DNA from: Paenibacillus sp. DMB20
GTDB taxonomy: Bacteria > Bacillota > Bacilli > Paenibacillales > Paenibacillaceae
DNA length: 64,000 bases
NCBI RefSeq assembly: GCF_000987955.1
Contig: NZ_LAZU01000025.1
Location: forward strand, 1 to 64,000
Reading direction: 5' to 3'
Shown here: positions 55,059 to 63,255 of the stretch, in pieces
Position numbering within the stretch: the stretch's first letter is position 1
Layout of the letters: every line of letters starts with the position of its first letter
Program-made: the position numbers and the translations under genes
Notes under the pieces: model-generated
Seen by the model: the letters and a program-made list of their open reading frames with translations, nothing else
Told to the model about the DNA's origin: nothing
Database searches by the model: none

Positions 55059-55072
55059 TTTCTCGCGAGAAA
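55059..55072 (+). promoter_or_regulatory. 14-bp palindrome upstream of the GH2 gene
   Basis: TTTCTCGCGAGAAA is perfectly symmetric, about 75 bases before the GH2 start. With flanking ACGTTT and ACGT it forms a larger imperfect repeat. It could be a regulator site for GH2. Confidence 0.4.
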
Positions 55073-55146
55073 CGTCTTCGTCCGGAACGGGAAAGATGCG
55101 AAGCCGTTTTTGCTCCTCATACGGAATCAAGGAAACGGGTGGGCGC

Positions 55147-57237
55147 ATGAACAAAAAACGCAAGCTGATGATTTGGCTGTTCGCGGCCCTGTTTGCCGCA
55201 GGAGCGGCCACCATGTGCGGAACGGCACCATGGAAAGACGGACGAAATGGAGGAAGAAACATGCTTAATCAACTTCCGGAGACGGTGCAAGGAGGATATT
55301 TGAAACCGACGCTGACGGTCCGGGAATCCGGCGAGGAATACATCCCCGTGCAAAATGGAATACCCGTACCCACTTTTGAGCCGCAGCGCAGACGTACCTT
55401 GTCGTTGAACGGCGACTGGCGCAAGGAACGGTTTGACAGCGATCATGAGCTGTCCATGTCCCCCCGCAGCAAGGCGTGGGTACAACGCGTGGAGGACGCG
55501 GCCGGAGGGCGCACGACGTCAGGCTTTGACGATTCATCCTGGTGGACGGTCAGCCTTCCGCAGCCGGAGAACGGGATGACGGGCGAGGAGAGTCCGTCCG
55601 GCGCGGAACGTTACGAGAACGGGGTATGGTACCGCCGCACTTTTGATCTGGATGCGTCTTGGTCCGGTCGATCGGTTACGTTAAAAAGCCTGGGTATCAG
55701 CTATGTATGCGACATTTGGGTAAACGGCCGATGGGCGGGTTACCACGAAGGCGGGTTTACCCCGTTTGCCCTTGACGTCACTCCTCTGGTGAAGGAGGGG
55801 ACCAACACCATGGCCATCCGTGTCGACAATCCGCCGTGGGGTTCGCGAATCGACACGATCCCGGCACTGAAGGATACGGACTTTTTCAACTACACGGGCG
55901 TCATTCAGGACATCTATCTGGCAGCCGCGCCGTTAACGCACGTCTCCCGATTGGATATCGTTCCCGTGAACGAACAGGGGCTTCTCCGGTTCAAGGCGGT
56001 GGTGGAGAACCGATCCGATCGCGATGCATCCGTTTTTTTGGAAGGACGGCTGTTTGAGGCCGTAACCGAGGAGGACCTGCGGCTGGCTTCTCCTTATGCG
56101 GATACGATCAAAGCTTCGGCTGCCGAAGCTGAAGGCTGGGACGCCAGGAAGATGGAACTGAAAGCCTATGGCAAGGCTGCCGTCGTCTGGGATGTCCGGG
56201 TCAAAGAGCCGAAGCTGTGGAGCATGGAGGAGCCGAACCTTTACGTGGCCGAGCTTACGCTGTCGAATGATGAAGGGGAAGGGCATTCCGATTCGCTGTC
56301 GGCCCAGTTCGGCATTCGCACGGTTCGCACGTCCGGCAGCCAAATCCATCTGAACGGCAAGCCGGTATTCCTACGGGGGATCGCCCGCCATGAGGAGTGG
56401 CCCGGATACGGGCGGACGGCGGAATGGGGGCGGATTCTATCGGATCTGCGGCAGGTCCGGGAATTGAACGCGAACATGGTGCGCACCGGCCACTACCCTA
56501 ACCATATTTATACGTATATCCTGACAGACCGGCTGGGCCTGGCGGCCATGAGCGAGATTCCGCTGTGGCAGTTTGAGACGATCCATTACGAGACGCAGGA
56601 GAAGAAGGGCTTGTCCGATCAAATGTGGCGGGAAATGATTTTTTCCCAATACAACCGCCCCTCCGTGCTCATGTGGAGCACGCAGAACGAAAGCAAGGAA
56701 GTCAAGCTGCGCAAGGCTTACAACGAGCGTCTTGTCGGGGATGTGAGGGAGCGCTATAACGACGGGCGGCTGATTACGCAAAGCGCGGCGGCAGACCAGC
56801 CGGGCGCCCATGACGAGTCGATGGAACCGCTCGACGTGGCGGCGTGGACGATGTATTTCGGCATTTTCCACGGCGGCGAGCCGTACGAAGGAACGAAGCG
56901 CTTCCTGGAGGAAGCGCACCGCCTATGGCCGGACAAACCGCTGCTAAACACCGAATATGGGTACTGGAGCAGGGAAGATAATGGCGAGGTCGACATCCAA
57001 GAGCATATGTACAAGGAAACGTTCAGAGCGCTGACAGAAAAATCCGCGATCACCCCGGAAGCCGATGAGCGTCCGGACGGCTATCTCGCCGGGATCGACT
57101 ATTGGCCGATGTACAACTGGTACGTGAATCACGGCCAGTGGGTGCAGACGATGGGGCTGTACCATATGGACCGTTCGCTTGAAAAACCGGTGAAGGAGCG
57201 TTTGAAGCGGGATTACGGGGCCATGGCCGGCCGTTGA
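55147..57237 (+). CDS. Exported glycoside hydrolase family 2 protein
   Basis: A protein of 696 aa with an N-terminal signal or anchor sequence (MNKKRKLMIWLFAALFAAGA). GH2 sandwich domains (ENGVWYRRTFDLDASWSGRS, GYHEGGFTPFALDVTPLV) precede the TIM barrel (HLNGKPVFLRGIARHEEWPG). The acid/base Glu 515 is in WSTQNES and the nucleophile Glu 603 is in LLNTEYGYW. The activity could be beta-galactosidase, glucuronidase or mannosidase; the sequence does not decide. The frame is open to 55096, but ATG 55147 puts the signal peptide first. Its position after the kinase, regulator and binding protein suggests it cuts the glycan being imported. Confidence 0.88.
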   Translation: MNKKRKLMIWLFAALFAAGAATMCGTAPWKDGRNGGRNMLNQLPETVQGGYLKPTLTVRESGEEYIPVQNGIPVPTFEPQRRRTLSLNGDWRKERFDSDHELSMSPRSKAWVQRVEDAAGGRTTSGFDDSSWWTVSLPQPENGMTGEESPSGAERYENGVWYRRTFDLDASWSGRSVTLKSLGISYVCDIWVNGRWAGYHEGGFTPFALDVTPLVKEGTNTMAIRVDNPPWGSRIDTIPALKDTDFFNYTGVIQDIYLAAAPLTHVSRLDIVPVNEQGLLRFKAVVENRSDRDASVFLEGRLFEAVTEEDLRLASPYADTIKASAAEAEGWDARKMELKAYGKAAVVWDVRVKEPKLWSMEEPNLYVAELTLSNDEGEGHSDSLSAQFGIRTVRTSGSQIHLNGKPVFLRGIARHEEWPGYGRTAEWGRILSDLRQVRELNANMVRTGHYPNHIYTYILTDRLGLAAMSEIPLWQFETIHYETQEKKGLSDQMWREMIFSQYNRPSVLMWSTQNESKEVKLRKAYNERLVGDVRERYNDGRLITQSAAADQPGAHDESMEPLDVAAWTMYFGIFHGGEPYEGTKRFLEEAHRLWPDKPLLNTEYGYWSREDNGEVDIQEHMYKETFRALTEKSAITPEADERPDGYLAGIDYWPMYNWYVNHGQWVQTMGLYHMDRSLEKPVKERLKRDYGAMAGR

Positions 57238-57263
57238 CGAAGGTAAGCGCGTGCCGGCCTTTT
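57225..57263 (+). terminator. Terminator overlapping the end of the GH2 gene
   Basis: GGCCGGC (57225-57231), within the last codons, pairs with GCCGGCC (57253-57259), followed by TTTT. Confidence 0.6.
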
Positions 57264-57602
57264 CGCCATCCTCAAGAATCAGATGATTCAAGAAAAGGAC
57301 GGAGAACCTGCGAATTCGGGAATCGCAAACAAAGTTGGGGAACTGTTTAATGTTAAATAAACGGTGATATGGATGGGGCTGATTTACCGACTGAATTTTC
57401 AATAAAGAGCCAGCGCTTCTCCGTCTAGGGGAAGCGCTGGCTTCGTCTGATGCACGGTAGACTGCCAGGCGCATATCATCAGCTGTCCCAGTATGCCCTT
57501 AAGTCATTTTTCGCCAGCTGATATCCGCTTAGAACCGGGTTGCTTTCTCCATATCGGTACGTTGATGGAGATAACGCAAAAATTCGCCATAGAGATTCCT
57601 CC
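57264..57602. other. Intergenic region with one hairpin
   Basis: A second hairpin, GCCAGCGCTTC/GAAGCGCTGGC, is at 57409-57441. Otherwise I see only a 28-codon open frame on the minus strand behind an AAGGAGG near 57600; it has no family resemblance and I do not call it a gene. Confidence 0.4.
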
Positions 57603-58064
57603 TTACTGGCAGCACAGAATGCCTTCGCCGGCTTCCATGCTGGATTTCAGGCTGCCCAGCATCTGCTCCCAGGCTTCCACATGCCAAGCCCTAGCTTGTT
57701 CGAAGTCCGCGGAGTCCCCCCAGCCGCTATGGCGCAGCCGGACGGCCGTGCCGCCGTCCAGCTTTTCCAAGACAACCTCAACCACCGTCAGGTTCCCCGC
57801 CTCATTCATCACTGCGGCGAAGGGGTCCGGCCCTTTCCACTCGAATGCCAACGTTTCAGGCGCATTCAGCCTTATGAATTTGCAGCCCTTGGTGCTCATG
57901 ACGTCTTTATTGCCGGGGTTGAAATACAGCTCGAAAGCCCCTCCGACCTCGGGCTGAATGTGCGCCTCCGGCGCGAACCACTGCGTAATCCTTTCGCTCT
58001 CCGTCCATGCTTTCCATACAAGCTTGCGGTCGGCGGCAATTCGGATTTCCTTCACGATATCCAT
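57603..58064 (-). CDS. SRPBCC/AHSA1 family protein
   Basis: A small START-like (SRPBCC) protein of 153 aa. The opening VKEIRIAADRKLVWKAWTES and the strand WFAPEAHIQPEVGGAFELYF are typical of the Aha1/activator-of-Hsp90 homologue group, as is the C-terminal helix AWHVEAWEQMLGSLKSSMEA. It should bind a hydrophobic ligand; the role is unknown. The start follows ACAGGAGG. It is downstream of the AraC regulator on the same strand, with about 100 bases between. Confidence 0.85.
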   Translation of the reverse strand: MDIVKEIRIAADRKLVWKAWTESERITQWFAPEAHIQPEVGGAFELYFNPGNKDVMSTKGCKFIRLNAPETLAFEWKGPDPFAAVMNEAGNLTVVEVVLEKLDGGTAVRLRHSGWGDSADFEQARAWHVEAWEQMLGSLKSSMEAGEGILCCQ

Positions 58065-58162
58065 GCAGCATCCTCCTGTTTTCGCAAAATGATAAACGAA
58101 GTCAAGCCTTTAGCCGGATTATAACGCGTAAACGGATACGGAAATTCTTCTGCTTTGCGCTT

Positions 58163-59023
58163 TTATTTCCGGTTCTTCTTCTCAAACAACAGGAGGGGAA
58201 GATTGATGACGATAGGGGGATCGAAGGGAAGCGGCTCCCGGAGGGTCAGGCTGAACTGAAGGTCCGTTCCCGAATCGACCTGAATGGGCTTATCGTGTTT
58301 GGCGCGGAGAGTCTTGTCCAGCAGGTAATAATCCTTCGGATTCAGGCTCCAAGGGATACCGGCGGCAAGCAGGTAATACGTGCCGTGAGGAACGTCCGAA
58401 AAGGTGCATGTCCGGTTCTGCATGTTCAGCGCGCTTCCCGCCGCCGGCCTCCGGTCCGGAATGGGCCTTGGGAACAGGCCGACAAAAATGATGCCGCGAA
58501 ATGACGGCGGGGCCTCGATACGGCAGCGGATCCTGGGGAGGGCTTCCGCATCCCCCTGTTCCGGAAAGGAAAGGGGGATGTCCTCATATTGGTTGACGTA
58601 ACCGTGAAGGGTTCGTGACAGGGAGCGAAACTTTTTCGGGGGCAATCCCACGTAATCCTTAAACCGGGTCTGGAACGAGCCGATGCTGCTGAAGCCGATC
58701 CGCCGGAGCACCTTAACCATCAGGGACTGTTCTTGCAGAATCCGGATTTTTCCGGCTTCGATCCGCAGGGCGGAAAGGTATTGGCGCACCGATATTCCGG
58801 TAACGGCTTTAAACACCCTTGTAAAATGATATGGGCTGTAGCCTGCGTGTGCGGCTAATTGCGCGGTTGTGACAGGCTCCTCCATGTGTTTTTTCATGTA
58901 CTCGATTACCCGTTCCACGGCAACCCGGTGATCCTCGTTTAGGGAAGGGGATGACGGAAGCTGCCGGTCATGGGGAGCGCCCGCGTCCCCCTGTTCCGTT
59001 GGGTTGAAACTTTTATCGTCCAT
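58163..59023 (-). CDS. AraC family transcriptional regulator
   Basis: A protein of 286 aa. An AraC DNA-binding domain sits in the N-terminal half, residues 35-135 (VIEYMKKHMEEPVTTAQLAA, YHFTRVFKAVTGISVRQYL). A C-terminal domain (VNQYEDIPLSFPEQG to the end) ends in a beta-rich segment I do not recognise. ATG 59023 is preferred over an in-frame ATG ten codons upstream, because GGCGGAGAGATACT lies right before it. It may control itself and the SRPBCC gene. Confidence 0.82.
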   Translation of the reverse strand: MDDKSFNPTEQGDAGAPHDRQLPSSPSLNEDHRVAVERVIEYMKKHMEEPVTTAQLAAHAGYSPYHFTRVFKAVTGISVRQYLSALRIEAGKIRILQEQSLMVKVLRRIGFSSIGSFQTRFKDYVGLPPKKFRSLSRTLHGYVNQYEDIPLSFPEQGDAEALPRIRCRIEAPPSFRGIIFVGLFPRPIPDRRPAAGSALNMQNRTCTFSDVPHGTYYLLAAGIPWSLNPKDYYLLDKTLRAKHDKPIQVDSGTDLQFSLTLREPLPFDPPIVINLPLLLFEKKNRK

Positions 59024-59217
59024 AGTATCTCTCCGCCAAGAAATGTTTTCCAATTAACTATATCATACGCAGGCGGAGCGGACCATTCATCATTGCTAAA
59101 TCATTCTTCTTGGTTGCCCGTCGCCGCAAAGCCCGGTAAACTTAAAGGATAAAGGTTTATGCCGACAAAAGTGTCCCCAAAGCGCCTTTAAGGCTGATAT
59201 AAGGAGTTTTTGAATTG

Positions 59218-61098
59218 ATGAATGTGGAAGAAAACCGCCGGAAGCCGATGGATTTGAATACGGCAAGGGAATATCTGCAAAAATTTTACGGTTATCCCGA
59301 TTTTCGCGAGGGCCAGAAAAAGATCGTCGCCAGTTTATTGGAAGGCCGCGATACGCTCGGCATTATGCCAACGGGCGGGGGGAAATCGATTTGCTACCAA
59401 ATCCCTGCCCTGATGTTTCCGGGATTAACGCTTGTCGTTTCCCCGCTCATCTCGCTGATGAAGGACCAGGTAGACGCGCTGCTGAGCGCGGGGCTTTCCG
59501 CGGCGTACATTAACAGCACGTTGACCGGCAAGGAAGTCAATAACGTGATCCGTGCCGCCCAGCGAGGGGAACTCAAGCTTCTGTATGTAGCTCCGGAACG
59601 GCTGGAACTGGATTGGTTCCGGGAGGAGATGGCCCAGCTGAATATCTCGTGCGTTGCGGTGGATGAAGCGCACTGCGTGTCCCAGTGGGGACACGACTTT
59701 CGCACAAGCTATTTGTCGGTTGCCCCGTTCGTGAAGGGACTGCCGGAGCGTCCGATTCTGGCCGCCTTTACGGCTACGGCCACGCCGGAGGTCATGGAGG
59801 ACATGCAGCGCCTGCTGCGGCTTGAAGACCCGCAGGTGTTCGTAACCGGCCTTGGACGGGACAATTTGCACATGTCTGTTCTCCGCGGGGAGAACAAGCG
59901 CGAGTACGTGCTGGATTATGCGGCTTCCCATACCCACGAGTCCGGCATTATTTATGCCGCCACCCGCAAGGAGGTCGACGACTTGTGCCAGCGTTTGCAG
60001 CTGAGAGGGCTGGCCGCAGGGCGCTACCATGCGGGAATGAGCGACGAGGAGCGAGCATCCAGCCAGGAAGCGTTTCTGTATGACGATATCCGTGTTATCG
60101 TCGCAACCAATGCCTTCGGCATGGGGATCGACAAATCCAACGTGCGCTACGTCATCCATTACAATATGCCGAAAAACATGGAATCTTACGTCCAGGAAGC
60201 CGGCCGCGCCGGCCGCGACGGGGAGCCGAGCCAGTGCATCCTGCTGTTCAGCGCCCAGGACATTATGACCCAAAAATTCCTGATCGAGCAAAATCCGCAG
60301 GACGAAGGCCGCAAGCTGAACGAGTACCGGAAGCTGCAGCAGATGATCGACTACTGCTACACGACCCGGTGCCTGCGCAGCGCCATGCTGGACTATTTCG
60401 GGGAATCGCACGAGGACAGGCCTTGCGGGACATGCAGCTCCTGCACGGATGACCGTGAGCTGGTCGATATTACGGTGGATGCCCAGAAAATTTTCTCCTG
60501 TATTCACCGGATGCGCGAACGCTTCGGGGTCTCCATGGTATCGTCCGTGCTAAAAGGCTCAAGAGCCAAGAAAGTGTTGGAATACGGCTTTGACCGGCTG
60601 CCGACATACGGCGTCATGTCGGGCCGTACCGAGAAGGAAATCGCCGAGACGATCAACGTGCTGATCTCGGAAGGGTATTTGGCCCTGACGGAAGGGCAGT
60701 ATCCCGTGGTCAGGTTGCAGAGCGCGGCAGGCGAGGTTCTGCGGGGCCAGCGGGAAGTGACCCAGCGGGTGCCCCGTCCGTCCAAGGCTTCAGGGGGACA
60801 GCGCCGGAGCGGAAGCCGGGATGCCTCGCCGTCGGCCGTTAATGAAACGGTGTTCGAGCAGCTGCGGCTTATCCGCCGGGAGCTGGCTAGCCGGGAGCAT
60901 GTGCCGTCTTATATCATTTTTAACGATGCGACCTTGCGGGAAATGAGTGTTGTATGCCCGCAGTCCGAAGACGAAATGCTGAACGTCAAAGGGGTCGGGG
61001 AAGTGAAATTCCGCAAATACGGAAAGCCGTTTCTGGAGTTCTTCCAGAATCAGTCCGGCGGGATGGAACATGGCGATTCTGCCTACGATTACGAATAA
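59218..61098 (+). CDS. recQ: ATP-dependent DNA helicase RecQ
   Basis: A 3'-5' helicase of 626 aa acting in recombinational repair. Motif I is MPTGGGKS near residue 51, the DEAH box is AVDEAHCVSQWGHDFR, motif III is AFTATATPEV, and motif VI is QEAGRAGRDG. The zinc-binding region with CGTCSSC and a winged-helix RQC domain follow. A C-terminal HRDC-like domain (LASREHVPSYIIFNDATLRE) is present after a basic linker. TTG 59215 immediately before the ATG could also serve as start; AAGGAG lies upstream of both. Confidence 0.95.
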   Translation: MNVEENRRKPMDLNTAREYLQKFYGYPDFREGQKKIVASLLEGRDTLGIMPTGGGKSICYQIPALMFPGLTLVVSPLISLMKDQVDALLSAGLSAAYINSTLTGKEVNNVIRAAQRGELKLLYVAPERLELDWFREEMAQLNISCVAVDEAHCVSQWGHDFRTSYLSVAPFVKGLPERPILAAFTATATPEVMEDMQRLLRLEDPQVFVTGLGRDNLHMSVLRGENKREYVLDYAASHTHESGIIYAATRKEVDDLCQRLQLRGLAAGRYHAGMSDEERASSQEAFLYDDIRVIVATNAFGMGIDKSNVRYVIHYNMPKNMESYVQEAGRAGRDGEPSQCILLFSAQDIMTQKFLIEQNPQDEGRKLNEYRKLQQMIDYCYTTRCLRSAMLDYFGESHEDRPCGTCSSCTDDRELVDITVDAQKIFSCIHRMRERFGVSMVSSVLKGSRAKKVLEYGFDRLPTYGVMSGRTEKEIAETINVLISEGYLALTEGQYPVVRLQSAAGEVLRGQREVTQRVPRPSKASGGQRRSGSRDASPSAVNETVFEQLRLIRRELASREHVPSYIIFNDATLREMSVVCPQSEDEMLNVKGVGEVKFRKYGKPFLEFFQNQSGGMEHGDSAYDYE

Positions 61099-61154
61099 AA
61101 GGATAAGCTGAGGATAGAGCAGCAACCGGAATAAACTAGCGAAGGTCGTGAACC

Positions 61155-62924
61155 ATGAAAGTCATTTTGTCCACATTAAACGCCAAGTACATCCATACAT
61201 CGCTGGCGATCCGCTGTCTGAAGGCCTACAGCGACAAGGATTTCGATATTGAACTGGCCGAGTATACGATCAAGGATCCCGTCATGAATATCGTCTCCGA
61301 CCTGTTTCAGCGGAAACCCGACGTGATCGGTTTCTCCTGTTATATCTGGAATATCGAAGAGACGATCAAAGTTATTGATATCGTTAAAAAGGTAATGCCC
61401 GAGGTAACGGTTATTTTGGGCGGACCCGAGGTGTCCTACGATACGGAATATTGGATGAATCGTCTCCGAAATGTCGATTTCATCATCATGGGCGAAGGGG
61501 AAGAAACGCTCAATCACCTGCTCAAGGAAATCGAAGGCGACCGGAAATATCATTTCGTTTACGGTGCCGCTTACCGCAAAGGGAATGAAGTGATCATCAA
61601 TCCTCCGCGGCCTAAGGCTGATCTGAAAGATCTTCCTTCTCCGTACCGATTTGCGGAGGATATACCGAGTCTCGGCAACCGCGTGGTCTACTTCGAGACG
61701 AGCCGGGGCTGTCCCTTCAACTGCCAGTTCTGCCTGTCGAGCATCGAGGTGGGCGTCCGGTATTTCGATATCGAGCGGACAAAGTCCGACATTCTCTACC
61801 TGATCGACAACGGTGCCAAGCTGATCAAATTCGTGGACCGCACGTTTAACATCAAACGAGACTATGCGCTTGAGATGTTCCGTTTTTTGATCGAAAACCA
61901 CCGGGGTTGCGTTTTCCAATTCGAAATTACGGCTGACATCATGCGTCCTGAAGTATTGGATTATTTGGCGGAAAATGCGCCTCCGGGCATATTCCGTTTC
62001 GAGATCGGCGTCCAATCGACCAACGATCCGACGAACGAGTTGGTGAAGCGCAGACAGAATTTTTCCAAGCTGACGCGCACCGTGACCAAAATCAAGGAAA
62101 GCGGCAAAATCGACCAGCATTTGGATCTGATCGCGGGCCTGCCGCTCGAAGACTACGACACGTTCCGCAAAACGTTCAATGACGTGTTTGCCTTGGGGCC
62201 GGAGGAGCTGCAGCTGGGCTTTCTGAAAATGCTGCGCGGAACCGGACTGCGGATCGATGCGCCGAAATACCATTACACCTATATGGATCATGCGCCGTAT
62301 GAAATCCTCAGCAGCGACGTCTTGCCGTTTTCGGACATCGTGCGGCTGAAGAGGCTCGAAGACGTGCTGGAAAAATACTGGAATGCACATCGTATGGATT
62401 ACACGCTGAAATACTTGATGACGCATGAATTTCCTTCACCGTTCGACTTTTTCCAGGAGTTCGGAGATTACTGGGAAGCCCGGGGCTGGCAAAAAATCGG
62501 ACATCAGCTGGAGGATTTGTTCACTCGTCTAACTTCCTTCCTTGAGGATAGGAAGACGCCGCGTATGGACGTCATTTCCGGCTTGATGAAATTCGATTAT
62601 TTCCTGGGACATAAATATAAGCCTCGTAAAATCTGGTGGGATTTTACTTTGGATAAAGACGAATGGGCCAATCATTTGAAGATTGTTGTCGATCAGGCGG
62701 AGGACTTTACCGCAGGTTTCGCCAAGCTGGAAGTCAGCGAGCGGGAACTGCAAAAGCATGCGATGATCGAAGTCCTGCCTTTTGATTTGGACGCCGTTAT
62801 ACACCGGAACAGTTCGGGTACCGAAAATGACGGACAACAGGGGAACGCACGCCGCACGATGCTGGTCGTTCTGTATCAGCAGTCGGAAGACGGACGCCCT
62901 CAATATTTTACAAAGGCGGTTTAA
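61155..62924 (+). CDS. B12-binding domain radical SAM protein (DUF4080)
   Basis: A protein of 589 aa. An N-terminal B12-binding-like domain (residues 1-140; VIGFSCYIWNIEETIKVIDI, VILGGPEVSYDTEYW) precedes the radical SAM core with cysteines 186, 190 and 193 in RGCPFNCQFC. The DUF4080 domain is C-terminal. The GGPE and iron-sulfur motifs are clear; the substrate is unknown. It lies 56 bases after recQ on the same strand and the small acidic protein follows, so an operon is likely. The start follows GCGAAGGTCG. Confidence 0.9.
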   Translation: MKVILSTLNAKYIHTSLAIRCLKAYSDKDFDIELAEYTIKDPVMNIVSDLFQRKPDVIGFSCYIWNIEETIKVIDIVKKVMPEVTVILGGPEVSYDTEYWMNRLRNVDFIIMGEGEETLNHLLKEIEGDRKYHFVYGAAYRKGNEVIINPPRPKADLKDLPSPYRFAEDIPSLGNRVVYFETSRGCPFNCQFCLSSIEVGVRYFDIERTKSDILYLIDNGAKLIKFVDRTFNIKRDYALEMFRFLIENHRGCVFQFEITADIMRPEVLDYLAENAPPGIFRFEIGVQSTNDPTNELVKRRQNFSKLTRTVTKIKESGKIDQHLDLIAGLPLEDYDTFRKTFNDVFALGPEELQLGFLKMLRGTGLRIDAPKYHYTYMDHAPYEILSSDVLPFSDIVRLKRLEDVLEKYWNAHRMDYTLKYLMTHEFPSPFDFFQEFGDYWEARGWQKIGHQLEDLFTRLTSFLEDRKTPRMDVISGLMKFDYFLGHKYKPRKIWWDFTLDKDEWANHLKIVVDQAEDFTAGFAKLEVSERELQKHAMIEVLPFDLDAVIHRNSSGTENDGQQGNARRTMLVVLYQQSEDGRPQYFTKAV

Positions 62925-62969
62925 AATGGACCTTCATCCGGAACTCTAAGGTAAAGAGGAGGGATGATG

Positions 62970-63134
62970 ATGCGTTCGAACAAGCCGAAACCGTCGATGC
63001 AGGAAGAACCCAAGGCGGCACCGGGAATGGGGCCGAATGAGGTTCTTCAGGAAGAAGCGACCGAAGAAGAAGTGAAGCGCGGCGACTATACGCAGGTGAT
63101 CCGGCTGGCGTTGGATCATACGCCGGAGGATTAG
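62970..63134 (+). CDS. Small acidic protein
   Basis: A 54-residue protein with a strong AAGAGGAGGG site. Three ATG codons lie in a row (62964, 62967, 62970); the third has the best spacing. The sequence is rich in Glu and Pro (MQEEPKAAPGMGPNEVLQ, EEATEEEVKRGDYTQVIRLA) and hydrophilic. It is the last gene of the recQ/radical SAM group, 45 bases downstream. I do not recognise it. Confidence 0.6.
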   Translation: MRSNKPKPSMQEEPKAAPGMGPNEVLQEEATEEEVKRGDYTQVIRLALDHTPED

Positions 63135-63189
63135 GGAGTGGAAGGCCGCAGGAAATCTTGCGTGAAGTTTAAACATCGTCATACCGCAT

Positions 63190-63232
63190 AAAAAACGGCT
63201 GGGTAGTCCATTCCGGACTCCCAGCCGTTTTT
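63190..63232. terminator. Bidirectional terminator
   Basis: AAAAACGGCTGGG pairs with CCAGCCGTTTTT around AGTCC/GGACT, with A and T runs on either side. It serves the small acidic gene and the convergent hydrolase. Confidence 0.88.
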
Positions 63233-63255
63233 CCGTATTTAAAGTACATATGTGA

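Noticed and set aside
57480..57602. 28-codon minus-strand frame behind AAGGAGG
   Set aside because: Although the ribosome binding site is good, the peptide is short and of random composition, with no sign of conservation.
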